Below are positions 36,356 to 44,338 of a stretch of DNA of 64,000 bases, piece by piece. Position 1 is the stretch's first letter. Every line of letters begins with the position of its first letter. Origin of the DNA: Mucilaginibacter frigoritolerans (GTDB lineage Bacteria; Bacteroidota; Bacteroidia; Sphingobacteriales; Sphingobacteriaceae); the NCBI RefSeq assembly GCF_007830615.1, contig NZ_VLLI01000013.1, positions 62,001-126,000 on the forward strand, read 5' to 3'. The notes under the pieces were generated by a model. It saw only the letters and a list, made by a program, of their open reading frames with translations. It was not told where the DNA came from and made no database searches. The position numbers and the translations under genes are program-made.

Positions 36356-36778
36356 ATGAAAAAGCTGCTAAAGATATTATTGCCACCATTTGCAGGGTTT
36401 AGCCTTTATTTTATTGGAGTACGATATAACCCTGAATACTTTGATTTAAGTATTGGTGAAATTGGGACAGGCTCTTTAGCTGGATTTATGGCTTTTTATA
36501 AATTTACGCTCCCTTTATTATTTACTGTTGCAGTTTTAACCCAATTGCTCATAGTAATACCTGTTTGGAATAACTTATTAACTAAATCAAAAACAAGAAA
36601 ATGGTGGGCATTTATATCTTTTGTGCTAATCTGTTTACTATTTGCGGCAGGTATTGGCTATTTAATATGGGATTATGCTACAGGTGTTCATCACTTAATT
36701 GTTGTTTGCTTATTTATGTGGGCCGTTCAGCTGGTTTACTGGCTGATTGACTTGTTTGTTTTATTTTTACTGGAGTAA
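36356..36778 (+). CDS. Small multi-pass membrane protein, unknown function
   Basis: From the ATG at 36356 (M-K-K-L-L-K-I-L-L-P-P) the protein has 140 residues with about four hydrophobic segments (near 5-22, 42-66, 80-102, 108-138). An ATG 51 nt upstream lies close to the tpiA terminator and adds an unusual N-terminus, so the later start is preferred. It sits between tpiA and prmA on the same strand. No family recognised. Confidence 0.55.
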   Translation: MKKLLKILLPPFAGFSLYFIGVRYNPEYFDLSIGEIGTGSLAGFMAFYKFTLPLLFTVAVLTQLLIVIPVWNNLLTKSKTRKWWAFISFVLICLLFAAGIGYLIWDYATGVHHLIVVCLFMWAVQLVYWLIDLFVLFLLE

Positions 36779-36819
36779 AGACCTTTCTTTTTTTCTCCAA
36801 TTTCAAATCATTATCCAAA

Positions 36820-37659
36820 ATGAATTATTACGAATTACTTTTTACAACTATTACTGAAGAAGATTATCAACAGGATCTGTTGATAAATGCTTTGGGCGAA
36901 ATTGGTTTTGACACGTTTGAGGAACTTGATTTTGGATTTAAAGCATACATACCCGCTATTGATTTTAACCAGGAAAGACTGAATGCAGTATTGGCCCTAT
37001 ATAAAGATATGTTCAGTTTTAGTTATGAAATATTACTAATACCTCAAAAAAATTGGAATGAAGTATGGGAAAGCAACTTTGAACCAATTGAAATAAAAGA
37101 CCAGGTTTTTGTGAGGGCGACATTTCACGAGCCAAGACTTGAGTTTCCTTATGAAATTGTGATTGATCCTAAAATGGCATTTGGTACAGGCCACCATCAA
37201 ACAACCTCTATGATGCTGGAACTTATTCTTGAAAATGATTTCGAAAATAAAGAAGTGTTAGATATGGGCTGTGGCACAGGTATTTTGGCTATTATGGCTT
37301 CAAAGCTTGGTGCCGCAAACATTACAGCAATTGATTATGATCCGGTTTGTTATGAAAGCACTATTGAGAACGCACAACTAAATGAGATAAATAATATAGT
37401 TGCATTGTGCGGCTCGAAAGAGGTAGTACCTGAAACTCAATTTGATATTATCCTGGCCAATATAAACCGCAATATATTGCTTGATCAAATGGCGCGTTAT
37501 AGTGAAGTTTTGAAAGATAATGGGGAGATCTATTTCAGCGGTTTTTATGAAATACCTGACCTTGCAATAATTACAGAAGAAGCTGGTAAATACGGGTTTA
37601 AATATATCGGCCATAAAAAGAATAAAGATTGGGTTGCTTCAAAGTTTTTAAAGCAATAA
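36820..37659 (+). CDS. prmA: Ribosomal protein L11 methyltransferase
   Basis: PrmA trimethylates lysines of ribosomal protein uL11 with SAM. The 279-residue protein has the N-terminal substrate-recognition domain (about 1-90) and a Rossmann methyltransferase domain with M-A-F-G-T-G-H-H-Q-T-T (about 121-131), V-L-D-M-G-C-G-T-G-I-L and I-L-A-N-I-N-R-N-I-L. Length and motifs are typical for Bacteroidota PrmA. It is followed by a terminator. Confidence 0.95.
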   Translation: MNYYELLFTTITEEDYQQDLLINALGEIGFDTFEELDFGFKAYIPAIDFNQERLNAVLALYKDMFSFSYEILLIPQKNWNEVWESNFEPIEIKDQVFVRATFHEPRLEFPYEIVIDPKMAFGTGHHQTTSMMLELILENDFENKEVLDMGCGTGILAIMASKLGAANITAIDYDPVCYESTIENAQLNEINNIVALCGSKEVVPETQFDIILANINRNILLDQMARYSEVLKDNGEIYFSGFYEIPDLAIITEEAGKYGFKYIGHKKNKDWVASKFLKQ

Positions 37660-37690
37660 TTAAAAACTTTTCGGGATGTGTTTCACCAAG

Positions 37691-37727
37691 AAATGGCTTG
37701 AATTGAAGTTCAAGTCATTTTGTTTTT
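37691..37727 (+). terminator. Terminator of prmA
   Basis: AAATGGCTTGAA (37691-37702) pairs with TTCAAGTCATTT (37709-37720) with one G-T pair and a 6-nt loop, followed by a T-rich run. Confidence 0.75.
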
Positions 37728-37941
37728 TGCTTTTGAGGAAATAAATTTTTAATTTAATTTTATTTAAATACCTCATTTAATGGCTTATTAACTCATTTTT
37801 CGCACATTGTAGTTTTAAGATAAAAAAATTAACTGGTCTAAAAATAAAATATTGTTGAAAATAGTTGATAATTAGATAGATAATAAATAATATTGTAACT
37901 TTATTAACTTACGGGAAACCTATATCCTTAGTTAAAACAAT

Positions 37942-38283
37942 ATGAAAACACTTGGAAAAAAAATCAGGCTATTGCGTCATCAAAAGGCGTGGAGCCAGGA
38001 AGACGTTGCAAAAAGATTGGATATTTCCATTCCCGCTTTTTCAAAAATTGAAACCGGTATCACCGATATCAATTTGTCAAGGCTTGAACAGATAGCTAAT
38101 TTGTTTGAAATGACGGTAGTTCAATTACTTACGTTTACTGATGCAGAGCACGATCAGAAAATTGTGAACGAACTGGAAACCATGAACAAAAAATTAATGG
38201 ACCGGGAGACGGAAGTCATTGATCTGCAAAAAAAAGTTATTGAACTTTTTGAAGAGCTAAGACATAGCAGGATAACTGCATAG
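37942..38283 (+). CDS. XRE-family DNA-binding protein with coiled-coil tail
   Basis: A 113-residue protein: helix-turn-helix of the Cro/CI type at about 5-60 (L-G-K-K-I-R-L-L-R-H-Q-K-A-W-S-Q-E-D-V-A; L-D-I-S-I-P-A-F-S-K-I-E), then a helical tail (about 75-110) with heptad-like spacing, probably for dimerisation. No toxin partner is adjacent, so it is more likely a small repressor than an antitoxin. Targets unknown; no palindrome stands out upstream. Confidence 0.88.
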   Translation: MKTLGKKIRLLRHQKAWSQEDVAKRLDISIPAFSKIETGITDINLSRLEQIANLFEMTVVQLLTFTDAEHDQKIVNELETMNKKLMDRETEVIDLQKKVIELFEELRHSRITA

Positions 38284-38300
38284 TTTTCAGTTGGATTTGC

Positions 38301-39419
38301 CTAAAAAATGCATCGCATTGTTAAATGCTTTTTACCAAATGCTACGCCCATTGCGTGATGCATAGCTAGCATTTTGTCGTTAAAATCGCCAACCCATGAT
38401 AACTCAAGCTCTTTATATTGATTTAACGGTAATACATATTCACCAAGAGTGATAAATAACCCCGATTCAAGTCCGTGATTTTGAAACTTTTGTTTTGTCC
38501 CCATTACAATTGCCCGCATTCTTGATACGCCTTTCCACTTTTTGTACAAGAATTTTAATTTACCTATCAAATTAAGTTTTCCTTTTAATGGTTTAATCAT
38601 TTGGTTGGCGTCAGGTAATATAATCATAAAAGATGCTGGCTCATCGTTTATATAGGCAAACCAAATTAAATTTTCATCCATTAATGGCTTCATTTTTTTA
38701 AAGCTTTCAGCTATGGTAGCATGAGTAATGGGTACAAAGTTTTCAAAATCTCTCCAGGCATCATTATAAATCTCCATAAAATCAGCTGCAAATTTTTCAA
38801 TTTCTTTTGCTTTCAGATGCTTGAATTCATACCCTGGTTTTTTGGTAACCCATTTTGCTATTTTATAAAATCGCTCTGGAAAAGGCTTTAATACATCTAA
38901 ATGATTGGTTATCTGTGCGTATGATGTTTTAAATCCATAGTGCTCAAAAAAAGCATGGTAATAAGGCGGGTTATAGTTCATACCATATGAGGGCTGTGTA
39001 AAGCCTTCAACAAGTAACCCCCAAAAATTATCGTTTTCGCCAAAGTTTATCGGGCCATCCATGGCTTGCATCCCATTTGCCTGGAGCCATTTTTTAGCAG
39101 TATCAAATAATAAAAAGGCAGCTTCTTCATTGTTTATGCACTCAAAAAAACCAATTCCGCCGGTGGGCTGCTCATAATTATAAGCCTTTTTGTTATTGAT
39201 AAACGCAGCTACCCGCCCAATCAATTTTCCGCTTTCATCTCTAAGTACCCACCTGGTACATTTACCATGCTGGTGAAAATTATTTTTTGCCGGGTCAAAA
39301 ACCGCTTCAATATCATTATCAAGGGGGCAAACCCAAATGTTATCGTTTTTATAAAGGATACGGGCTACATCCAAAAATGCTTTTCTAGTTTTTTTATCCT
39401 TAACTTCTGTTATTAGCAT
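38301..39419 (-). CDS. GNAT-like acyltransferase family protein, unknown substrate
   Basis: A 372-residue cytoplasmic protein resembling Bacteroidota GNAT-fold proteins. Segments W-V-L-R-D-E-S-G-K-L-I-G-R-V-A-A-F and G-I-G-F-F-E-C fit a GNAT beta-hairpin; a second, related domain follows (E-L-S-W-V-G-D-F-N near the end). The ATG at 39419 is chosen because the longer version, starting at 39464, begins inside the loop of the upstream gene's terminator hairpin (39448-39478). No pathway neighbours are informative. Confidence 0.65.
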   Translation of the reverse strand: MLITEVKDKKTRKAFLDVARILYKNDNIWVCPLDNDIEAVFDPAKNNFHQHGKCTRWVLRDESGKLIGRVAAFINNKKAYNYEQPTGGIGFFECINNEEAAFLLFDTAKKWLQANGMQAMDGPINFGENDNFWGLLVEGFTQPSYGMNYNPPYYHAFFEHYGFKTSYAQITNHLDVLKPFPERFYKIAKWVTKKPGYEFKHLKAKEIEKFAADFMEIYNDAWRDFENFVPITHATIAESFKKMKPLMDENLIWFAYINDEPASFMIILPDANQMIKPLKGKLNLIGKLKFLYKKWKGVSRMRAIVMGTKQKFQNHGLESGLFITLGEYVLPLNQYKELELSWVGDFNDKMLAMHHAMGVAFGKKHLTMRCIF

Positions 39420-39443
39420 GCTTGTATCGGGTGACTTATTTAT

Positions 39444-39478
39444 AAAAAAAGCATTCAGAGGCATAGTCTGAATGCTTT
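39444..39478 (-). terminator. Terminator of the small acidic protein gene
   Basis: AAAGCATTCAGA (39448-39459) pairs perfectly with TCTGAATGCTTT (39467-39478) around a 7-nt loop. On the minus strand it is followed by a run of T (39444-39450). Confidence 0.8.
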
Positions 39479-39504
39479 AAAAGTAGATTTATATTTTTAT
39501 ATGA

Positions 39505-39702
39505 TTAATAATCGTCGTCTTCGTCGTCGTCATAACTTTCGAACCCGATATCATCTAAGGGGCCGTCGAAATCGTCATCATCATCAACTACCTTTTTCTT
39601 TGAAGGCTGATCAAGTGTGCTATCATCATCTTCTTCATCCTCGCCCGTGTTTTTAGAATCAACTTTCTTGTTTACAGGTTTTTTTGGAGTTCCCATTGCC
39701 AT
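39505..39702 (-). CDS. Small, highly acidic protein
   Basis: A 65-residue protein with a basic first third (T-P-K-K-P-V-N-K-K) and a very acidic remainder with runs of Asp and Glu (D-E-E-D-D-D, D-D-D-D-D, D-D-D-E-D-D-D). Such proteins are likely disordered and may bind cations or basic proteins. An independent terminator supports expression. A second Met two codons in could be the start. No family function known. Confidence 0.6.
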   Translation of the reverse strand: MAMGTPKKPVNKKVDSKNTGEDEEDDDSTLDQPSKKKVVDDDDDFDGPLDDIGFESYDDDEDDDY

Positions 39703-39861
39703 GAATTTTTTAGTAAAACTTTTTTCAATAATAACTTAAATGTAAGTAAAAGCAAATTTTCTTTTTCAATTAAATACATTCCCATCGTATTTGATAGTAA
39801 AAATAATCAAAATCATTTTCAATAAAAACAAGATTTTTAAATTATTTTAAATCTTAAAAAA

Positions 39862-40422
39862 TCACTCTGTTTGCTCACCGATGGATACTGAACTGTCTGT
39901 AAAATCCTTTATTTGAGGGAGTTCATTTATGTTGTTTATACCAAAATAATCCATAAAAACACCACTTGTACCGTATAGTATAGGTTTTCCAATGGAATCT
40001 GACTTGCCAACGATGGCAATTAATTCTTTTTCCAGCAATTTTTGGATAGAATAGTCACAATTTACGCCCCGGATTTGTTCAATGTCGGGTTTTGTAACAG
40101 GTTGCTTGTAGGCAATGATGGCCAACGTTTCTAATGCAGCCTGGCTTAGTTTCTTTTTTGAACGTTGCATCTGCAACAGACTGATAACCTGGTGATAGGC
40201 CTTTTTCGTTAAAAATTGATAGCCATTGTTTGTTTTAACCAATTCAATGGCGAAATTTTTATCCTGGTATCTTTCGGTAATGCTTTTTAAATAACTATTT
40301 ATTTCATCCTCTGTGAAGTCACGGTTGAAAGCCGCCTGCAAGCAATAGATAATTTCTTCTGTGCGGATGCTTTGTTCTGATACAAATACCAGCGCCTGTA
40401 TGTATTGTTCGATATCTTCCAT
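39862..40422 (-). CDS. scpB: Segregation and condensation protein B
   Basis: ScpB dimers bind ScpA and so regulate the SMC condensin. The 186-residue protein has two winged helices; family features are I-E-Q-Y-I-Q-A-L-V-F-V-S-E near the start, L-S-Q-A-A-L-E-T-L-A-I-I-A-Y-K-Q-P-V-T and I-E-Q-I-R-G-V-N-C-D. The acidic C-terminal tail is normal. scpA is not adjacent. It lies 21 nt downstream of mqnC on the same strand. Confidence 0.94.
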   Translation of the reverse strand: MEDIEQYIQALVFVSEQSIRTEEIIYCLQAAFNRDFTEDEINSYLKSITERYQDKNFAIELVKTNNGYQFLTKKAYHQVISLLQMQRSKKKLSQAALETLAIIAYKQPVTKPDIEQIRGVNCDYSIQKLLEKELIAIVGKSDSIGKPILYGTSGVFMDYFGINNINELPQIKDFTDSSVSIGEQTE

Positions 40423-40443
40423 ATGAATACAAGAACCTGAAGA

Positions 40444-41568
40444 CTAATAATTAATTACTTGTTCTTCAATTTGAATAGGTATTTGGCGCCATTCGTATTT
40501 TTGGGTGCGAAGCTGAGGTTCAAAACCAGCTTCTTTTATAGATTCCTGAATACCTTTTGCCGTAAAGCGATGTGGGGCACCTGCAGCAGAAACTACGTTT
40601 TCTTCAATCATGATGGATCCGAAATCATTTGCTCCTGCATGGAGGCAAATCTGTGCTACCGGTTTGCCAACAGTTAACCATGATGCTTGTATGTTTTTAA
40701 TATTAGGGAGCATAATGCGACTTAACGCAATCATACGGATATATTCATCACCGGTAACATTATTGGTTATGCCTCTTACTTTACGTAAAAGTGTGCCATC
40801 ATCCTGAAAGGGCCATGGAATAAATGCAATAAAACCATAAGCCCCTTCGGGTTTTTCGGATTGTACTTCACGAATCCAAACCAAATGCTCAAACCGTTCT
40901 TCAATCGTTTCAATATGGCCAAACATCATTGTTGCAGAGCTTGGTAAATTTAATTGATGTGCCGCTCGCATTACGTCAAGCCATTCTTTACCACCACACT
41001 TACCTTTACTAATTAGCCTGCGTACACGATCATTTAAGATCTCGGCACCTGCGCCTGGAAGTGAATCTAATCCAGCCGCTTTTAATTCACGTAATACATC
41101 TATATGGCTCATCCCTTCCAGTTTTGCAACGTGTGCGATCTCTGGCGGTCCTAATGAATGCAATTTAAGAGTAGGGTATAGCTCTTTTAATTGCCTGAAA
41201 GTATCGGCATAGAATTTTAAGCCTAGGTCAGGATGATGACCACCTTGTAATAACAGTTGATCGCCTCCGTAACGGAAGGTTTCTTCAATTTTTTGTTTAT
41301 AGGTTTCTATATCAGTAATATAACTGTCTTCATGACCGGGCCGACGAAAGAAATTACAGAATTTACAATTAGCAATACAAACATTGGTAGTGTTTACATT
41401 ACGATCTATCTGCCAGGTTACTTTACCATGCGGAACCTGTATTTTACGTAGTTCGTTGGCGGTGTACATCAAATCGGCAGTAGAAGCATTATGATAAAGG
41501 TAAACACCTTCATCCTGGCTTAAAAACTCAAACCGCAAAGCGCGTTGCAACAGATCGGCTGTATTCAT
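40444..41568 (-). CDS. mqnC: Cyclic dehypoxanthinyl futalosine synthase (menaquinone synthesis)
   Basis: Radical SAM enzyme that makes cyclic dehypoxanthinylfutalosine in the futalosine route to menaquinone. The 374-residue protein has the cluster motif C-I-A-N-C-K-F-C (CxxxCxxC), preceded by I-D-R-N-V-N-T-T-N-V, then L-L-Q-G-G-H-H-P-D-L, and A-T-M-M-F-G-H-I-E-T. These distinguish MqnC from MqnE. It shows that this organism uses futalosine rather than the classic Men pathway, as far as one gene can tell. A TATATTTG box at 41573-41580 (minus strand) ends 4 nt from the ATG. Confidence 0.92.
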   Translation of the reverse strand: MNTADLLQRALRFEFLSQDEGVYLYHNASTADLMYTANELRKIQVPHGKVTWQIDRNVNTTNVCIANCKFCNFFRRPGHEDSYITDIETYKQKIEETFRYGGDQLLLQGGHHPDLGLKFYADTFRQLKELYPTLKLHSLGPPEIAHVAKLEGMSHIDVLRELKAAGLDSLPGAGAEILNDRVRRLISKGKCGGKEWLDVMRAAHQLNLPSSATMMFGHIETIEERFEHLVWIREVQSEKPEGAYGFIAFIPWPFQDDGTLLRKVRGITNNVTGDEYIRMIALSRIMLPNIKNIQASWLTVGKPVAQICLHAGANDFGSIMIEENVVSAAGAPHRFTAKGIQESIKEAGFEPQLRTQKYEWRQIPIQIEEQVINY

Positions 41569-41572
41569 GTTT

Positions 41573-41580
41573 CAAATATA
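41573..41580 (-). promoter_or_regulatory. -7 promoter box of mqnC
   Basis: Minus-strand TATATTTG matches TAnnTTTG with only 4 nt between it and the ATG at 41568, predicting a leaderless transcript. No strong -33 element. Confidence 0.45.
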
Positions 41581-41624
41581 CGAAGTGGAAGGTTAAAGCA
41601 GAAAGGTATTAATACTTTGACAAT

Positions 41625-43130
41625 TTAATTAACAACCCGGCCCTTATCCAACCTCAAAACCTTCGTTACGCTGTCTGGAATTTCGTTTTGGTAATGTGTT
41701 ACATAAATCAGCGTTACATTACTTATTCTGCAAATGGTATTCACCAGGTTTTTAAAATGCTGTTGCTGATGGGCGTCTAGTCCCTGGCAAGGTTCATCAA
41801 AAATCAGAAGATCCGGATTTTTAATTAATGCACGGGCCAACAGGCACAAACGTTGCGCACTCGCCGGTATGTTTTTCAATAATACCCTGGCGAATTTTTC
41901 TATTTCGAGTGCCTTCATCCAGCGGAAAGCGATATCTGCTTTGTTTTTTTGAGATGGCCTAAATAGACCTAAAGTATCATAATAGCCGGATTCAATTACC
42001 TGTAAACAGCTGTTATCAGTAGGGAAGTACTGATGCAATTCGGGCGACATAAAGCCGATTTTGCTTTTTATATCCCAGATACTTTCACCGGTGCCGCGTT
42101 TTTTATCGAACAATACAATATTATTGGCATAAGCCTGCGGGTTATCGCCATTTATCAAACTCAATAAGGTTGATTTTCCTGCACCATTTGGACCGAGAAG
42201 AGCCCACCTTTCACCAGGAATAATCTGCCAGTTTACTTTGTTAAGAATGATCTTGTCTCCATATTTTATGAAAGCATCGTTCATTTTTACAATGAATTCA
42301 TACGCCTTTTTAGATGGATCGTTGTTCAAAAGCGCTTTAAGTTCTCCGCTATCCATATAGTCTTTTTCTTCTTTTAAAAATGATTGCGGATCAAACGCGT
42401 CTTTGGGCGCTGATTGTATAATACTTCTATTTTCCAATACAGCAACGTGCGTAATAGCATCAGGAATTTCGAAAGGTGAGGTGGCCATTAGTACGCTGAT
42501 TCCGGAAGACGTTATTTCTTTAATAATGGAGGTAAATAATGTCCGTGTTTCAACATCAAGGCCGGTAAGTGGACTATCTAATAATAATATAGCCGGGTTT
42601 TTTAGTAATGCCGAAGCTATCATCAAGCGCTTTGTTTCGCCATTTGATAATTTTATAATTTGCTTGGTAAGTAGCGGATTTAGATTTAACAACATAATTA
42701 CTTTATCCATGTCCCAATAATTACTGAAATGGGGGAGGATAGTAATGGATTGCAAGTATTGATTAACGGTTAATGCATCTTCAGAATCAGAAGAATTATA
42801 GCGTTGTTGATAATAAAAATCAGAAGTATTTGAAAGATTACGGAAATGATGCCTGGGTTCAACAATTGAAATTAACTTATGATGAGTTAAATGATGTTGA
42901 TTTCCGCCTGCCTGGTTTAAAAAATCTTCAAAAAAATGATAGGTAATATCGCCACCTGTTATATTGAACCTGCCGGCAATAGTTTGTAGTAACGCGCTTT
43001 TGCCTGATCCGCTATTACCTATTAAAGCCCAATTTTCGCCTTTATTTATGGTGAAATTTAAATTGGTAAAAAGTGTATTGTTTAAGAACCTTACTGTAGC
43101 ATGGTTTATAGAAAGTATAGGTTGATGCAT
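41625..43130 (-). CDS. Double-ABC ATPase, ModF/PhrA-like
   Basis: A 501-residue soluble protein with two ABC domains and no membrane segments, like ModF. Domain 1: Walker A G-N-S-G-S-G-K-S (38-45), signature LSNGE (160-164), but Walker B ends L-L-L-D-S with Ser185 for the catalytic Glu, and the H-loop His is missing (A-T-S-P). Domain 2: Walker A G-P-N-G-A-G-K-S (312-319), Walker B L-L-I-F-D-E with Glu445 and His in V-T-H, but the signature is I-P-A-S-A-Q (420-425). So one composite ATP site is consensus and one is dead. No permease or molybdate gene is adjacent; role unknown. Confidence 0.82.
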   Translation of the reverse strand: MHQPILSINHATVRFLNNTLFTNLNFTINKGENWALIGNSGSGKSALLQTIAGRFNITGGDITYHFFEDFLNQAGGNQHHLTHHKLISIVEPRHHFRNLSNTSDFYYQQRYNSSDSEDALTVNQYLQSITILPHFSNYWDMDKVIMLLNLNPLLTKQIIKLSNGETKRLMIASALLKNPAILLLDSPLTGLDVETRTLFTSIIKEITSSGISVLMATSPFEIPDAITHVAVLENRSIIQSAPKDAFDPQSFLKEEKDYMDSGELKALLNNDPSKKAYEFIVKMNDAFIKYGDKIILNKVNWQIIPGERWALLGPNGAGKSTLLSLINGDNPQAYANNIVLFDKKRGTGESIWDIKSKIGFMSPELHQYFPTDNSCLQVIESGYYDTLGLFRPSQKNKADIAFRWMKALEIEKFARVLLKNIPASAQRLCLLARALIKNPDLLIFDEPCQGLDAHQQQHFKNLVNTICRISNVTLIYVTHYQNEIPDSVTKVLRLDKGRVVN

Positions 43131-43217
43131 AACCGGATGTTTGCCAGCAAAATTAATTATCTGGACGTATTAGCCTAAATAAATTTCAATTATCTGTATT
43201 GATAACGTGAATGGTAC

Positions 43218-43263
43218 AAAAACAAAAATGCCCAGGATATTTATCCTGGGCATTTTTGTTTTT
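43218..43263 (-). terminator. Strong terminator after lipoprotein gene A
   Basis: A 22-bp perfect inverted repeat (arms about 43218-43239 and 43242-43263) around TT, with ATGCCCAGGATA/TATCCTGGGCAT at its core and A/T tracts at the ends. It lies 16-60 nt beyond the stop of the gene at 43279. Confidence 0.88.
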
Positions 43264-43278
43264 TCTGATAATGAAAAA

Positions 43279-43503
43279 TTACATTTTTTTCATTTTAGCA
43301 GTATCAGTAGCTTTTTTAGAAGTATCAGCCTTTTTTGTAGTGTCAACTGTTTTCTTGGTAGTATCAGTCATTTTAGCTGAGTCCATTTTAGCTGAATCTG
43401 CTTTTGCTGAATCTGCGCTACCTGAAGCACCTTTACCTTTGCAAGCTGCGAAAGAAACCGCGATAACTAGAGCTAAAGCGCCCATTTTGAATGAATTTTT
43501 CAT
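43279..43503 (-). CDS. Small lipoprotein A with D-[S/T]-x-K repeats
   Basis: A 74-residue lipoprotein: signal peptide and lipobox (F-A-A-C, Cys21), then a low-complexity tail built of four-residue units D-S-A-K, D-T-T-K, D-T-S-K and D-T-A-K with near-balanced charge. The first 22 residues are identical to those of gene B at 43637, and the DNA coding them differs at one of about 63 positions. The tail is presumably extended and periplasmic. Its promoter matches that of the ECF sigma gene at 44540. No known family; a cell-envelope stress role is inferred. Confidence 0.75.
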   Translation of the reverse strand: MKNSFKMGALALVIAVSFAACKGKGASGSADSAKADSAKMDSAKMTDTTKKTVDTTKKADTSKKATDTAKMKKM

Positions 43504-43538
43504 GTTAATTTTCTTTTAAGTGATTAAATAATTTCCAT

Positions 43539-43567
43539 TTAATACCATAAAAAGCAAAAGGTAACCC
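43539..43567 (-). promoter_or_regulatory. Putative ECF promoter of lipoprotein gene A
   Basis: On the minus strand: GGGTTAC (43567-43561), 15 nt, GTATTAA (43545-43539), then 35 nt to the ATG. Identical blocks and spacing occur upstream of gene B and of the ECF sigma gene. Confidence 0.72.
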
Positions 43568-43601
43568 ATAATTTTTTAATAAAATTAAGATGTTACCTTT
43601 T
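43556..43601 (-). terminator. Long-loop hairpin after lipoprotein gene B, overlapping the gene A promoter
   Basis: AAAAGGTAAC (43556-43565) and GTTACCTTTT (43592-43601) form a perfect 10-bp stem with a 26-nt AT-rich loop. On the minus strand it is followed by GCTTTTT. One arm contains most of the -35-like block of gene A. It could terminate gene B, but the loop is long. Confidence 0.4.
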
Positions 43602-43636
43602 GTAAGTTAAAAACTAAATTAACAGAAAGACTAAGA

Positions 43637-43840
43637 TTATTTTTTCTTAGTAGTGTCTTTTTTAGTAGTGTCTTTTTTAGTTGAATCAACTTTAACAGTA
43701 GTATCTTTCTTTACAGAATCAACTTTAACTGAATCAGTTTTAACTGAATCTGTACCAGAAGTAGCTGATTTGCTTTTGCAAGCTGCGAAAGAAACTGCGA
43801 TAACTAGAGCTAAAGCGCCCATTTTGAATGAATTTTTCAT
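43637..43840 (-). CDS. Small lipoprotein B with D-[S/T]-x-K repeats
   Basis: A 67-residue paralogue of gene A: same signal peptide and lipobox (F-A-A-C), then repeats D-S-V-K, D-S-V-K, D-S-V-K-K, D-T-T-V-K, D-S-T-K-K and D-T-T-K-K to the end. The near-identity of the 5' part against a diverged tail suggests recent duplication with repeat turnover, or gene conversion. It has its own GGGTTAC-N15-GTATTAA promoter. Mature protein about 46 residues, probably unfolded and surface or periplasm located. Confidence 0.75.
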   Translation of the reverse strand: MKNSFKMGALALVIAVSFAACKSKSATSGTDSVKTDSVKVDSVKKDTTVKVDSTKKDTTKKDTTKKK

Positions 43841-43873
43841 TTTTATTCTTTTTAAGTTGTGAATGTTTAGTCT

Positions 43874-43902
43874 TTAATACTATAAAGTAAAAAAGGTAAC
43901 CC
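43874..43902 (-). promoter_or_regulatory. Putative ECF promoter of lipoprotein gene B
   Basis: On the minus strand: GGGTTAC (43902-43896), 15 nt, GTATTAA (43880-43874), then 33 nt to the ATG at 43840. Same layout as at gene A and at the sigma gene. Confidence 0.72.
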
Positions 43903-44014
43903 ATTGAATTGAAAAAAAAATATAAAATTTATTCTTTTGATGAAATTATAACAAAAATGCCTGGTAATCAGCAACTAAAATTCTACTAAAAGTCCACTAA
44001 AAATTCAAACTTTG

Positions 44015-44281
44015 TTATTTAGGTTCTTTTTTTACTGCTGATTTTTTAACATCTGTAGCTTTAGTTACTGTTTTGCTAACGGTATCGACTTTTGCTTTTG
44101 AAGTATCTGTAGCTGGTTTAACCGTATCGACCTTTACTGTGGTATCAGATTTTGTAACACTTGATGAGGATGAATCAACTTTTGCAGAATCGGCCGCCCC
44201 GCCTGATTTATTGCCTTTACAGGCCATAACAGATAGAGAAATGGCTAAGGCTAACAAGGGTAATTTAAATGCATTTTTCAT
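44015..44281 (-). CDS. Small lipoprotein C with D-[S/T]-x-K-type tail
   Basis: An 88-residue, more distant member of the same group: signal M-K-N-A-F-K-L-P-L-L-A-L with lipobox V-M-A-C (Cys21), a Ser-rich stretch, then D-T-T-V-K, D-T-V-K, D-T-S-K and D-V-K-K units. It is divergent from the ECF sigma gene. I do not find GGGTTAC-N15-GTATTAA upstream, so it may be controlled differently, possibly through the palindrome at 44339-44361. Confidence 0.72.
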   Translation of the reverse strand: MKNAFKLPLLALAISLSVMACKGNKSGGAADSAKVDSSSSSVTKSDTTVKVDTVKPATDTSKAKVDTVSKTVTKATDVKKSAVKKEPK

Positions 44282-44338
44282 AATATTATTTTTTTAAGAT
44301 GTTGATTATTAACAATTTTTACGGTGTTTGGTTTTTTG

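Noticed and set aside
39420-39464. Longer start for the GNAT-like gene
   Set aside because: The upstream ATG lies in the loop of a strong terminator hairpin belonging to the preceding gene.
41609-41637. Further copy of the ECF promoter (TTAATAC-N15-AACAACC) after the double-ABC gene
   Set aside because: The -35-like block has three mismatches and there is no gene in the right position downstream.
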